Assembly (NCBI GenBank): GCA_947482805.1
Contig: CANKLK010000009.1
Span: forward strand, 1 to 29,842
DNA from: Flavobacteriaceae bacterium
GTDB lineage: Bacteria > Bacteroidota > Bacteroidia > Flavobacteriales > Flavobacteriaceae
DNA: 29,842 nucleotides
Direction of reading: 5' to 3'
Shown: positions 15,833 to 24,000 of the stretch, one piece after another
How positions within the stretch are numbered: position 1 is the first letter of the stretch
How the letters are laid out: each line of letters opens with the position of its first letter
Position numbers and translations under genes: made by a program
Notes under the pieces: generated by a model
What the model saw: the letters and a program-made list of their open reading frames with translations, nothing else
Told to the model about the DNA's origin: nothing
The model's database searches: none

Positions 15833-17413
15833 ATGAATACTATTCCAACCGAATTTCAAATCACGAATTTACTAAACCAAGATACTTATCTGGTTGATGG
15901 TCAACTAAAAAAATGGACAGGAGAAACCTCAGAAGTTTATTCTACTATTTCATCAACCGAAAAGTACGCACCGACATTGTTAGGAACTATTCCCACTATG
16001 GGTGAATCTGCTGCTGCTGAAGTTGTAGCGGCAGCCGTTGCTGCTTATGACAAAGGACAAGGAATATGGCCTACTATGAAAGTGATAGACCGCATCAAAT
16101 GTATGCAGGATTTTGTTACTCAAATGGAAGCCACTCGAAGTGAAGTCGTAAAATATTTGATGTGGGAAATAGGAAAAACGTTAGGCGATTCTGAAAAAGA
16201 ATTTGACAGAACAGTGGAATATATCTATGACACCATTGAAGATTATAAACAATTAGACAGAAATTGTGCGCGATTTTCCAAAAGTCAAGGAGTGAATGCT
16301 ATGGTGCGTCGTGGGCCACTTGGAGTTGTTTTGTGTCTTGGTCCTTATAATTATCCATTGAATGAAACGTTTTCGTTGCTTATTCCTGCAATTATAATGG
16401 GGAATACGGTTATTTTTAAACCTGCCAAACACGGAGTCTTATTGATTTCTCCGCTGCTTGAAGCGTTTAGAAGTAGTTTTCCAAAAGGGGTAATCAATAT
16501 TGTTTATGGTAGAGGTAGAGATGTAGCTTCTCCAATTATGAAATCTGGGAAAATAGACATTCTAGCATTGATAGGAAACAGTAAATCAGCTATTGCATTG
16601 CAAGATCAGCATCCAAATAAAAATCGTTTGCGTTTGATTTTAGGATTGGAAGCTAAAAACCCAGCGATTATTTTGCCTGATGCCGATTTAGATTTAACCA
16701 TTCAAGAATGTATTACGGGAACTTTGTCTTTCAATGGTCAACGTTGTACCGCACTTAAAATTCTTTATGTTCACGAGTCTATTGCCGCGGAATTCAATCG
16801 AAGATTTACCGAGAAAGTTGATGCGCTTGCTTTTGGAAACCCATGGGAGAAAGGTGTTTTTTTAACGCCATTACCCGAAAAAGACAAACCGGATTATATT
16901 CAGGAATTAATAGATGATGCTACAAGCAAAGGCGCTAAAGTCATTAATGCTAAAGGTGGAAAGCGTTCGGATAATTATATTTACCCGGCTGTTTTGTTGC
17001 CGATAAATAAAGAAATGCGTGTGTATCATGAAGAGCAATTTGGACCGGTTATTCCAATTCTAACTTTTAAAGACATCCAGGAGCCATTGAACGATATGGC
17101 AGAATCAAACTATGGTCAACAAGTGAGTTTATTTGGAAAAGATATTAAAACTATTGCACCATTAATTGATACTTTGGTGAACTTGGTTTGCCGAGTGAAT
17201 TTAAATAGTTCGTGTCAACGTGGTCCCGATGTGTATCCGTTTACTGGAAGAAAAGATTCCGCAGTGGGAACATTGAGTATTCATGATGCCTTGCGTTCGT
17301 TCTCTATTCGAACCTTTGTTGCTTCCAAAGACAATGCTTATAACAATGCCATTTTACAGGAATTGCTTAATAGTAAAGAATCTAATTTTATTAATACTGA
17401 TTATATTTTATAA
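15833..17413 (+). CDS. gapN: NADP-dependent glyceraldehyde-3-phosphate dehydrogenase (GapN-like aldehyde dehydrogenase)
   Basis: A 526-residue aldehyde dehydrogenase superfamily member. Visible motifs are PYNYPLNE with N173 (oxyanion), FKPAKH with K196 (cofactor), [11 protein letters not shown] with the catalytic Cys305, and [11 protein letters not shown] with E401 (nicotinamide ribose). The QRCTA-K cysteine context is that of non-phosphorylating GAPDH (GapN), which oxidises glyceraldehyde 3-phosphate directly to 3-phosphoglycerate with NADP+. One oddity is that the region aligned with the ELGGK general base reads GLEAK (271-275), placing Gly where Glu is expected and Glu two positions later. 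The protein is longer than most GapN enzymes (about 475), with a longer N terminus. The ATG is at 15833. A perfect terminator follows. Another soluble aldehyde dehydrogenase activity cannot be excluded. Confidence 0.82.
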   Translation: MNTIPTEFQITNLLNQDTYLVDGQLKKWTGETSEVYSTISSTEKYAPTLLGTIPTMGESAAAEVVAAAVAAYDKGQGIWPTMKVIDRIKCMQDFVTQMEATRSEVVKYLMWEIGKTLGDSEKEFDRTVEYIYDTIEDYKQLDRNCARFSKSQGVNAMVRRGPLGVVLCLGPYNYPLNETFSLLIPAIIMGNTVIFKPAKHGVLLISPLLEAFRSSFPKGVINIVYGRGRDVASPIMKSGKIDILALIGNSKSAIALQDQHPNKNRLRLILGLEAKNPAIILPDADLDLTIQECITGTLSFNGQRCTALKILYVHESIAAEFNRRFTEKVDALAFGNPWEKGVFLTPLPEKDKPDYIQELIDDATSKGAKVINAKGGKRSDNYIYPAVLLPINKEMRVYHEEQFGPVIPILTFKDIQEPLNDMAESNYGQQVSLFGKDIKTIAPLIDTLVNLVCRVNLNSSCQRGPDVYPFTGRKDSAVGTLSIHDALRSFSIRTFVASKDNAYNNAILQELLNSKESNFINTDYIL

Positions 17414-17415
17414 AG

Positions 17416-17445
17416 AAAAAAGTCCTGAGTAATCGGGACTTTTTT
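17416..17445. terminator. Bidirectional intrinsic terminator (gapN-like / SOD)
   Basis: AAAAAAGTCC (17416-17425) and GGACTTTTTT (17436-17445) form a perfect 10-bp stem with a 10-nt loop. Poly-A on one side and poly-T on the other let it serve both convergent genes. Confidence 0.85.
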
Positions 17446-17452
17446 ATGAAAC

Positions 17453-18232
17453 TTATTTCTTTGTAACGGCTTCTTCATACCGTTCGGAAACTTTTTTCCA
17501 ATTGATTATTTTGAAGAAATTTTCAATGTATCTTTTGCGTTTGTATTGATAATCTAAATAATAGGCGTGTTCCCAAACATCGAGATTTAATAGTGGTATA
17601 CCCGAAACAGTTTGTTTTGGCATCAAAGGATTTTCCTGATTTGGTGTACTGGTTACCTGCAATTTCCCGGTTTTATCAACAACTAACCAAACCCAACCAG
17701 AACCGAATTGTTTGTCGGCAGCATCAGAAAATTCTGTTTTAAATAGTTCAAATGAACCAAAATCTCTCGTAATAAGTATAGCTAAAGTATCTTTAGGTTG
17801 TCCACCCGATTTAGGTGCCATGCCTTCCCAAAAAAAACTATGATTATAATAGCCACCTGCATTATTTTTTAAATCAGAATTACTGCCATCACATTTTTTT
17901 AAGATGTCTTCAATGGGAGAGTCGATTAATGTTGGATCTTCAGCTACTAATTTATTTAAGTTGTTCGTATACGATAAATAATGTTTGGAATAATGCATTT
18001 CCATTGTCAGTATACCAATACTTGGTGAAAGTGCATTGTATTCGTATGGTAATTTTACCAATGAGAATTCACCGTCGTTTGCTGTTACATCATCAGGTTG
18101 TCCAATTGTGATTTTTTCTTCGGCAGATGGTAATGGCACTTCAACAACTTCGGTTAGTTTTTTTCTTTTACAGGAAGGTAAAAGCAGTGAAAGTGAAAAG
18201 CATAAAACAATTGAAAGAATCTTCGATTTCAT
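17453..18232 (-). CDS. sodA: Superoxide dismutase (Mn/Fe family), lipoprotein form
   Basis: A 259-residue precursor. The N terminus MKSKILSIVLCF...LLPSC is a lipoprotein signal with the lipobox Cys at 21. A linker to about residue 55 follows, then a full SOD. Metal ligands are H80 (MEMHYSKHY), H131 (YYNHSFFW), D218 and H222 (DVWEHAYY), with the gateway Tyr88. The sequence NQENPL near 198-203 supplies a C-terminal Gln as in Mn-type SOD, and GG before YYNH also suggests Mn or cambialistic metal use. It should detoxify superoxide outside the cytoplasm, anchored to a membrane. A TTG 24 nt upstream also keeps the frame open, but the ATG at 18230-18232 gives a normal signal peptide and sits 4 nt after the ACBP stop. 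It is the last gene of its operon. Confidence 0.9.
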   Translation of the reverse strand: MKSKILSIVLCFSLSLLLPSCKRKKLTEVVEVPLPSAEEKITIGQPDDVTANDGEFSLVKLPYEYNALSPSIGILTMEMHYSKHYLSYTNNLNKLVAEDPTLIDSPIEDILKKCDGSNSDLKNNAGGYYNHSFFWEGMAPKSGGQPKDTLAILITRDFGSFELFKTEFSDAADKQFGSGWVWLVVDKTGKLQVTSTPNQENPLMPKQTVSGIPLLNLDVWEHAYYLDYQYKRKRYIENFFKIINWKKVSERYEEAVTKK

Positions 18233-18236
18233 AAAT

Positions 18237-18512
18237 TTACTTTTTACTATTTGCAATTTCGTGTATTGCTTCTGTGTATAATTCTTTTGCTTCGTCGATA
18301 GATAAATGGCTTATTTGCATCCAGGCATTAGTTTTAAAGGCATTTCGCAAGTCAAAATCAGCAGAATTATTATAGTTGATAGTGCCAAAAGTGGCTTGCT
18401 TATAATAGGCATATAATCGCAATTGCACATCTTGCGGAAGCTCAGATTGTGACATTTTTGAAGCAATTTCTACTGCTTCTAGAAATCGAATATCTAATTC
18501 TTTTTCATCCAT
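18237..18512 (-). CDS. Acyl-CoA-binding protein (ACBP family)
   Basis: A 91-residue four-helix protein that matches the length and sequence of eukaryotic ACBP (about 86-90). Ligand-contact positions are kept: Y34, Y37 and K38 in LYAYYKQATFG, K60 before the conserved Trp64 (NAW), and Y79. The Trp found at bovine position 55 is Thr61 here. Such proteins bind long-chain acyl-CoA in the cytoplasm and buffer or deliver it. ACBPs are chiefly eukaryotic and occur in scattered bacteria. The gene lies 6 nt after psd and 4 nt before the SOD gene, downstream of cdsA, so a link to phospholipid or acyl-chain metabolism is a reasonable inference. The ATG start is at 18510-18512. Confidence 0.92.
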   Translation of the reverse strand: MDEKELDIRFLEAVEIASKMSQSELPQDVQLRLYAYYKQATFGTINYNNSADFDLRNAFKTNAWMQISHLSIDEAKELYTEAIHEIANSKK

Positions 18513-18518
18513 TTCAGT

Positions 18519-19172
18519 TTATTCTTTTATTGCAATAACTGTTTGGTTTCCAATTGCATTTTGCTGAAGTTTCACTTCTATTTTTGTTCCCAATGGGAAA
18601 AACAAATCGACTCTTGAACCAAATTTGATAAAACCGGCATCATCGCCTTGACGAACCTGCATTCCTTCTTCGGCATAGTTTACAATTCTGCGAGCTAGAG
18701 CACCCGCAATTTGTCGATACAAAATTTCACCAAAAACCCTGTTTTCAATAACAACAGTTGTTCTTTCGTTTTCTGTACTTGCCTTAGGATGCCAAGCTAC
18801 CAAATATTTTCCAGGATGGTATTTACTATATTTTACTTTTCCGCTAACAGCATAACGCGTGACGTGTACATTTATAGGCGACATAAAAATGGAAACCTGT
18901 ATGCGTTTATCCTTGAAATATTCTTCTTCAAATACTTCTTCGATAACTACCACTTTTCCATCAACTGGTGCCAAAACAACTTTGTCGTTGGCTTCTATTC
19001 TTCTATTCGGATTTCTGAAAAATTGTAAAATCAATACTAAAAAAAGCAAAGCTGCTATTTGTATGGTTTTTTGTAGCCAAAAAATCGAAATGAATTCAGG
19101 TGTTAATAACGTTATTGCAACCGTTATAGTTGTTGCTATTAAAATAATTTTTCCGCCTTCTTTATGAAACAT
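18519..19172 (-). CDS. psd: Phosphatidylserine decarboxylase proenzyme, short form
   Basis: Makes phosphatidylethanolamine from phosphatidylserine. The 217-residue proenzyme starts MFHKEGGKIILI, has two N-terminal hydrophobic helices (about 8-50), then the catalytic part with APVDG (68-72) and SPINVHVTRY (H103). The self-cleavage site is FGSRVD, with Gly185-Ser186 as the scissile bond that generates the pyruvoyl group. This small form resembles the Psd-B/archaetidylserine-type enzymes rather than the longer E. coli Psd. The reading frame extends 10 codons further upstream (to 19202), but the MFHKEG start is the one typical of relatives. It overlaps the 3' end of cdsA by 11 nt. The substrate-forming PssA is encoded at 6354-7067. 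Confidence 0.92.
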   Translation of the reverse strand: MFHKEGGKIILIATTITVAITLLTPEFISIFWLQKTIQIAALLFLVLILQFFRNPNRRIEANDKVVLAPVDGKVVVIEEVFEEEYFKDKRIQVSIFMSPINVHVTRYAVSGKVKYSKYHPGKYLVAWHPKASTENERTTVVIENRVFGEILYRQIAGALARRIVNYAEEGMQVRQGDDAGFIKFGSRVDLFFPLGTKIEVKLQQNAIGNQTVIAIKE

Positions 19173-19986
19173 AATATAAGATTTGATAAAACAAATAAAC
19201 AAATGGTGCTACAAATATAATACTATCCAAACGATCTAGAATACCTCCATGACCGGGCATTATAGTTCCGCTGTCTTTTACATCTGCGATTCTTTTAAAT
19301 TTTGATTCGATTAAATCACCTAAAGTGCTAAATATACCAATAATTATTGCACTTATCGACCAAATAAGTATTGAGGTATTAGCATAACTTTGTACGGGTT
19401 TAAAAATAAATTTAGAAATTAAAATTCCGGCAATTATCGAAAATACAAGTCCACCTATAAATCCTTCGATGGTTTTCTTTGGCGATATTCTTTCGATTAG
19501 TTTGTGTTTTCCGATTGATTTTCCAACGATATACGCAAAAGTATCGTTTGTCCAAATTAATATAAAAATACTGATGATTATATTTGGTCTGTAGCTATTA
19601 TATGAAAATGGAATCTTTGTAATAATAATGAAGGGTAGAATAACATAACCGATAGTGTAGGTATATTTTGAAAACGTGTCGAATTTTTCTTTTTTTGAAT
19701 TGAAAAGCAATAGTAAGCACTTTACAGAAACAAAAAGTGTTGCCAATAAAAGTAAAAGATCATTTGTTTGGTTTGTTCTAAATTGACTTGCTAAACAATA
19801 GGCAGCAGTACCTAAAATAATAGGCGCTATTTTGTTTAAATGTACTAATTGGCAAAACTCGTGAATAGCAATTATCATGAATATTCCGAATAGTAAATAA
19901 AAACTATTAACAGAATAAGAAGTAGCAATTATAAGAAGTGCAACATATACTACACCAGATAACAACCTCTTTAACGTTTCATTCAT
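19162..19986 (-). CDS. cdsA: Phosphatidate cytidylyltransferase
   Basis: A 274-residue, eight-helix membrane enzyme converting phosphatidic acid and CTP to CDP-diacylglycerol, the common precursor of phospholipids. The whole CdsA signature is present near the C terminus: S-x2-KR-x4-KD-x-G-x3-PGHGG-x2-DR-x-D, read as SKFKR...VKDSG...PGHGGILDRLDS. Other family features are WTNDTFAYIVGKSIGKHKL and SPKKTIEGFIGG in the middle. The ATG at 19984-19986 is 1 nt after the stop of the LUD gene, and the psd start lies within its last codons, so all three are translated from one message. Confidence 0.95.
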   Translation of the reverse strand: MNETLKRLLSGVVYVALLIIATSYSVNSFYLLFGIFMIIAIHEFCQLVHLNKIAPIILGTAAYCLASQFRTNQTNDLLLLLATLFVSVKCLLLLFNSKKEKFDTFSKYTYTIGYVILPFIIITKIPFSYNSYRPNIIISIFILIWTNDTFAYIVGKSIGKHKLIERISPKKTIEGFIGGLVFSIIAGILISKFIFKPVQSYANTSILIWSISAIIIGIFSTLGDLIESKFKRIADVKDSGTIMPGHGGILDRLDSIIFVAPFVYLFYQILYYVS

Positions 19987-19987
19987 T

Positions 19988-20593
19988 TTATAAATCTTCT
20001 AGAAGCAGCAGATATAAATTCTTTGCACTGCTTCCATATTGAAGAAAGTCTTCATCTTTAGCTTTCTCGAAATATTTAATAGTAGTAATATTTGTTGGAT
20101 AATCTTTTTCGTATTTCTTTTTAATCACACGAAGTCCATCGCTTTTTGCTTCTAAAATTTGACTGGTTGTAGCTAAAATAATGATGTTGTTAGGCAAATC
20201 ATTTGGTTTGTTTTGTTTGATTTGGTTTGAAGAAAAAAGAACTGAACCTTCATCGGCAATCAAGTTTTCGCAACTCGCAAATAAAAATTTTGGATTAGTT
20301 GGTTTATCGTAAAGTAGTTTATTCTCGTCCAACATGCTATAAAGCTTTGGTTCATAGCACAATGCTTCGCATTCGAACCAATCATTTTCTTCTAAAATAT
20401 TTAGAAATTGATCTTTTACTTCGTTTAAGTTTTCACAATATAAAAACTTACCACCATTTTTTTTGAAGTTATAAGTAAACTTTTCGTCTACAGGAAGTAG
20501 TGAAAAGCTAGAAGGAGTATTGTTAAATTCGCTTTGACTTTCTTCGTCAGAGGCATCGTTTCCTGTCCCAAAAATTTTTCTGAAAAGACTCAT
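19988..20593 (-). CDS. LUD domain (LutC-like) protein
   Basis: A 201-residue cytoplasmic protein with an N-terminal linker (1-35, MSLFRKIFG...) and a LUD domain. The domain is recognised by the segment ENLIADEGSVLFSS and by the following IIILATTSQI strand region. In lactate-utilisation proteins this domain is part of LutC, but single-domain copies of unknown role are common in Bacteroidota. No lutA or lutB lies nearby, so a lactate role should not be assumed. It is the first gene after the ftsH terminator and leads the run to cdsA, psd, ACBP and SOD. A -7-like element lies 41 nt upstream. The ATG is at 20591-20593. Confidence 0.82.
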   Translation of the reverse strand: MSLFRKIFGTGNDASDEESQSEFNNTPSSFSLLPVDEKFTYNFKKNGGKFLYCENLNEVKDQFLNILEENDWFECEALCYEPKLYSMLDENKLLYDKPTNPKFLFASCENLIADEGSVLFSSNQIKQNKPNDLPNNIIILATTSQILEAKSDGLRVIKKKYEKDYPTNITTIKYFEKAKDEDFLQYGSSAKNLYLLLLEDL

Positions 20594-20633
20594 GCTGGTT
20601 TTGGTATAAACTAGGTTTAAAATTGAAATCCTC

Positions 20634-20641
20634 CAAAGATA
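20634..20641 (-). promoter_or_regulatory. -7-like element (TATCTTTG) before the LUD-cdsA-psd genes
   Basis: The minus strand reads TATCTTTG, matching TAnnTTTG, 41 nt before the LUD start. A TTTTG lies 14 nt further upstream, inside the terminator stem, which is a little short for the usual spacing. The downstream operon may therefore have its own weak promoter. Confidence 0.4.
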
Positions 20642-20643
20642 AA

Positions 20644-20682
20644 AAAATCTTAATTCAAAAGTAAGTTTTGAATTAAGATTTT
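20644..20682 (-). terminator. Strong intrinsic terminator after ftsH
   Basis: The arms at 20644-20660 and 20666-20682 form a perfect 17-bp stem with a 5-nt loop, followed on the minus strand by a run of seven T. It lies 25 nt after the ftsH stop and separates rsfS-ftsH from the LUD-cdsA-psd run. Confidence 0.85.
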
Positions 20683-20707
20683 AAAAAAATGTTAAAAAAC
20701 CAATTTG

Positions 20708-22627
20708 TTATGCTATATCAGTTTCTTCTGCAGGAATATTGAAAGGCCTTCTTCCAAAAATTGTTTCCAAATCATCTTTGAAAATGACTTCCTTTTCTAT
20801 TAAGATGGCAGCAAGCTGTTCCAATTTCTCTTTGTTATCTTCTAAGATTTTGATGGCTCTTTGATATTCATTTTCAATCAACAAAGAAATCTCCTTATCG
20901 ATAGTCATAGCAGTATCTTCTGAATAGGGTTTTGAAAAACTATATTCACTTTGTCCAGTTGAATCGTAATAAGTAATATTACCTAATTTTTCGTTCAGAC
21001 CATAAATGGTAACCATAGCACGAGCTTGTTTGGTTACTTTTTCCAAATCGCTCAAAGCACCGGTAGAAATTTTATTGAAGATAACTTTCTCTGCTGCTCT
21101 TCCTCCCATGGTGGCACACATTTCATCAAGCATTTGCTCCGGACGAACAATTAATCTTTCTTCAGGTAAATACCAGGCAGCACCTAAACTTTGACCTCTA
21201 GGAACTATAGTAACTTTTATCAAAGGAGCAGCATGTTCCAACATCCAGCTTACAGTTGCATGACCGGCTTCGTGAACAGCAATAGCATGTTTTTCTTCGG
21301 GGGTTACGATTTTATTTTTCTTTTCTAATCCGCCAACAATTCGGTCTACAGCATCTAAAAAGTCTTGCTTATCAACAGCAGTTTTATTATTTCTGGCCGC
21401 AATTAAAGCAGCTTCGTTACACACATTAGCAATATCAGCACCTGAAAAACCAGGAGTTTGTTTGGCTAAAAACTCCGTATCTAAACCTTCCACTTTTTTT
21501 AGTGGTGCTAAATGCACTTCAAAAATTTCTTTTCTTTCCCGGATGTCCGGTAAGTCAACATAAATCTGTCTGTCAAATCGTCCCGCACGCATCAAAGCTT
21601 TGTCTAAAACATCGGCTCTGTTGGTAGCTGCAATTACGATTACATGTGTATTTGTACCAAAACCATCCATTTCGGTTAGTAATTGATTCAACGTATTTTC
21701 GCGTTCGTCATTACCACCCGACATGTTGTTTTTTCCTCTTGCTCTACCAACAGCATCAATTTCATCAATAAAAATTATGGATGGTGCTTTATCTTTGGCT
21801 TGTTTGAATAAATCCCTAACACGAGAAGCTCCAACACCGACAAACATTTCAACAAAATCGGAACCTGATAAAGAGAAAAAAGGCACTTTAGCTTCACCGG
21901 CAACAGCTTTTGCTAATAATGTTTTTCCGGTTCCCGGAGGGCCAACTAAGAGTGCTCCTTTTGGAATTTTACCTCCCAAAATGGTGTATTTTTCAGGCGT
22001 CTTAAGGAATTCTACAATTTCTTGTATTTCTTCTTTTGCACCCTCTAATCCGGCAACGTCTTTGAAAGTGGTTTTAACTTCTGTCTTTTCATCAAAAAGT
22101 TTGGCTCTCGATTTTCCAATGTTGAAAATTTGACCTCCTCCGCCTCCAGCTCCGCCAGACATTCTGCGCATAATCAATACCCAAAGTCCAATGATGATGA
22201 TAAAAGGTAATAACGTGATTAGGAGTTCAGACCAATTACTTTTGCCTTTGAATTCAAAACTTTTTATTTTTCCTTCATCACTTGCTTTTTCAATCTTATT
22301 TTGAAAAACTTCATCATTTCCTATATCGAAAGAATAGTGTGGGCCTTTGTTTACATTGCCCATCATGTCTTTTGCAACTTTCTTATTTTCTTTTTCCTCC
22401 AGGGCAGATTTTGTCAAGTAGGCTTCACCTTCCGTTTTATTGTAGATGATTACTTTTTCAATTTGTCCTTTGTTTAAATATTCATTGAATTTGGAATACG
22501 ATATTTTAGTAGTGTCTTGAAAACCAGAACCGCCAAAGTAATTGAGTGCAATAAATCCCGCAATTACTAAAACGTATATTAACCACGGACTTATTTTAAA
22601 ATTATTAGGTTTTTTTTCGTTAGCCAT
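20708..22627 (-). CDS. ftsH: ATP-dependent zinc metalloprotease FtsH
   Basis: A 639-residue inner-membrane AAA+ protease that degrades unstable and misassembled membrane and cytoplasmic proteins. Two N-terminal helices (13-31 and 134-152) flank a periplasmic domain of about 100 residues. A Gly-rich hinge (158-165) leads to the AAA domain with Walker A GPPGTGKT (229-236), Walker B IIFIDEID (284-291), the pore loop MFVGVGA (261-267) and the second-region-of-homology segment RAGRFDRQ. The zinc site HEAGH is at 452-456. The last 40 residues include the acidic [12 protein letters not shown] tail. The start ATG lies 22 nt after the rsfS stop, and a strong terminator follows the gene. Confidence 0.97.
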   Translation of the reverse strand: MANEKKPNNFKISPWLIYVLVIAGFIALNYFGGSGFQDTTKISYSKFNEYLNKGQIEKVIIYNKTEGEAYLTKSALEEKENKKVAKDMMGNVNKGPHYSFDIGNDEVFQNKIEKASDEGKIKSFEFKGKSNWSELLITLLPFIIIIGLWVLIMRRMSGGAGGGGGQIFNIGKSRAKLFDEKTEVKTTFKDVAGLEGAKEEIQEIVEFLKTPEKYTILGGKIPKGALLVGPPGTGKTLLAKAVAGEAKVPFFSLSGSDFVEMFVGVGASRVRDLFKQAKDKAPSIIFIDEIDAVGRARGKNNMSGGNDERENTLNQLLTEMDGFGTNTHVIVIAATNRADVLDKALMRAGRFDRQIYVDLPDIRERKEIFEVHLAPLKKVEGLDTEFLAKQTPGFSGADIANVCNEAALIAARNNKTAVDKQDFLDAVDRIVGGLEKKNKIVTPEEKHAIAVHEAGHATVSWMLEHAAPLIKVTIVPRGQSLGAAWYLPEERLIVRPEQMLDEMCATMGGRAAEKVIFNKISTGALSDLEKVTKQARAMVTIYGLNEKLGNITYYDSTGQSEYSFSKPYSEDTAMTIDKEISLLIENEYQRAIKILEDNKEKLEQLAAILIEKEVIFKDDLETIFGRRPFNIPAEETDIA

Positions 22628-22649
22628 TTTTTTATGGTATGAACTATTT

Positions 22650-23021
22650 TTAATATTTATTTTGAATTGTTGTTATTTTGGCATCGCCCCAAAGGCCTTC
22701 TATGTTATAGAATTCGCGAATTTGTTTTTGGAAAACATGAACTACAATGTTTACATAATCCATTAAAACCCATTCTGCATTATCTGTTCCTTCAACGTGC
22801 CAAGGTTTATCTTTCAATTCTTTAGAAACTAATTTTTGGATGGAGTTAACAATCGCGTTAACTTGTGTATTTGAACTCCCATTACATATTATAAAGTAAT
22901 CACAAACTGCCGTATCTATTGCTCTCAAATCGAGTATGTCAATATCATTTCCTTTTACTTCTTCAATACCCTTTATTATGTTCGCCAAAAGAACATCTGT
23001 GTTAACTGCTTTCTTCGTCAT
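22650..23021 (-). CDS. rsfS: Ribosomal silencing factor RsfS
   Basis: A 123-residue RsfS/Iojap protein. It binds ribosomal protein uL14 on the large subunit and blocks subunit joining when nutrients are short. Family features are IDILDLRAIDTAVCDYFIIC near the N terminus, KPWHVEGTDNAEWVLMDY (residues 72-89) and VHVFQKQIREFYNIEGLWGDA at the end. Length is typical (105-130). It is co-oriented with ftsH (22-nt gap), a pairing I would expect to be conserved in related genomes. It is divergent from birA. A TACATTTG -7-like element at 23049-23042 lies just upstream. Confidence 0.95.
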   Translation of the reverse strand: MTKKAVNTDVLLANIIKGIEEVKGNDIDILDLRAIDTAVCDYFIICNGSSNTQVNAIVNSIQKLVSKELKDKPWHVEGTDNAEWVLMDYVNIVVHVFQKQIREFYNIEGLWGDAKITTIQNKY

Positions 23022-23041
23022 TTAAATTTATGTATGTTTTG

Positions 23042-23076
23042 CAAATGTATTACTTTTTGTCTTTATTTTTGCTCAA
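23042..23076 (-). promoter_or_regulatory. Predicted promoter for rsfS-ftsH
   Basis: On the minus strand a TTG (23076-23074) precedes TACATTTG (23049-23042) with a 24-nt spacer, near the upper limit of the Flavobacterium consensus. It sits 21 nt before the rsfS start. Confidence 0.45.
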
Positions 23077-23113
23077 CAAAAGTTTAAAATTCGCTAATAT
23101 TTTCCATTTGCTC

Positions 23114-23842
23114 ATGCCCTTAATCAAACTCGATGCCATAGATTCGACTAACGACTTTTTAAAGCAATTGTTTAAAGAATCAGCTGTGGAAGATTATGCT
23201 ATTGTTATGGCAAATAGGCAGACCAAAGGAAAAGGACAAATGGGGGCGAAATGGATTTCTGAGCCTCGTAAAAACCTTACAATGAGTATTTTGGTTAAAG
23301 ACATTCAACTTAACAATCAAAATATATACGATTTTAATATTGCAGTTGCACTGTCTGTAATAAAAGTTTTAAAAAACATTCAAATACCAAATGTTACTAT
23401 AAAATGGCCTAACGACATTATGGCAGATTCAAAAAAGGTGGCAGGTATTCTCATTGAAAACTTAGTAAAACCAGATGGAAGTTTTACAGCAATTGTAGGT
23501 GTTGGATTGAATTTAAATCAAACTAATTTTGAAAACCTACCACAAGCCACTTCATTAAAGTGTATTACGGGTAAAACCTATGAACCAGAACACTTAGCCC
23601 TGCTTTTAAAAGATTCATTAGAAGAAAATAGGGAAACTTTAAATATGAATTCTGATTTGCTTTGGAGTGATTATCATGAAAATTTATATAAAAAGGATTA
23701 TCCATCACCATTTGAAGATAAAAATGGAAACCGCTTTATGGGTATTATCAAAAAAGTGACTCGTGATGGGAAATTAGAAGTCATATTAGAAGACGATTCC
23801 ATTTTATATTTTGAAGTCAAAGAAGTGAAAATGTTATATTGA
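23114..23842 (+). CDS. birA: Biotin-[acetyl-CoA-carboxylase] ligase, single-domain BirA
   Basis: A 242-residue biotin protein ligase that activates biotin as biotinyl-AMP and attaches it to the carrier domain of acyl-CoA carboxylases. Motifs are IDSTND (9-14), the adenylate-binding loop TKGKGQMG (37-44; GRGRRG in E. coli), KWPND (97-101) and KVAGILIE (108-115), with a small C-terminal beta domain. No N-terminal helix-turn-helix is present, so it should be an enzyme only and not a repressor. The reading frame extends upstream to 23030, but those 28 residues overlap the divergent promoter region and are not part of the fold. The ATG at 23114 is the likely start. Confidence 0.93.
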   Translation: MPLIKLDAIDSTNDFLKQLFKESAVEDYAIVMANRQTKGKGQMGAKWISEPRKNLTMSILVKDIQLNNQNIYDFNIAVALSVIKVLKNIQIPNVTIKWPNDIMADSKKVAGILIENLVKPDGSFTAIVGVGLNLNQTNFENLPQATSLKCITGKTYEPEHLALLLKDSLEENRETLNMNSDLLWSDYHENLYKKDYPSPFEDKNGNRFMGIIKKVTRDGKLEVILEDDSILYFEVKEVKMLY

Positions 23843-23908
23843 CATAGACTTTTGGACATTCTAATATCTTTTTGTCAAATAATGAAAATAAGCAGAAATA
23901 CATTAGTA

Positions 23909-23935
23909 TTGATAATTTGATTTTAATTATTTTTG
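23909..23935 (+). promoter_or_regulatory. Predicted promoter for sucC
   Basis: TTG (23909-23911), a 16-nt spacer and TATTTTTG (23928-23935) approximate the Bacteroidota -33/-7 pattern. The leader would be about 60 nt. Confidence 0.45.
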
Positions 23936-23950
23936 TGCCAAGTTTTGCTT

Positions 23951-23965
23951 TCCTGAATTTCAGGA
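23951..23965. promoter_or_regulatory. 15-bp palindrome in the sucC leader
   Basis: TCCTGAATTTCAGGA is symmetrical about its central base (seven pairs), so it suits a dimeric DNA-binding protein rather than an RNA hairpin. It lies 35 nt before the sucC ATG and just after the predicted -7 element. Confidence 0.4.
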
Positions 23966-24000
23966 TTGTTTCAAAATCTTAACTAACAAACTCTTTATTT

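Noticed and set aside
18711..19167. Two open frames opposite psd
   Set aside because: They cover the catalytic region of psd in antisense and have low-complexity, unconvincing sequences.
21723..22133. 136-residue open frame opposite ftsH
   Set aside because: It is an antisense shadow of the AAA domain of ftsH; its composition follows the conserved codons of that gene.
23030..23113. 28-residue N-terminal extension of BirA
   Set aside because: It is hydrophobic, overlaps the rsfS promoter region and precedes the usual N terminus; the ATG at 23114 fits the family.
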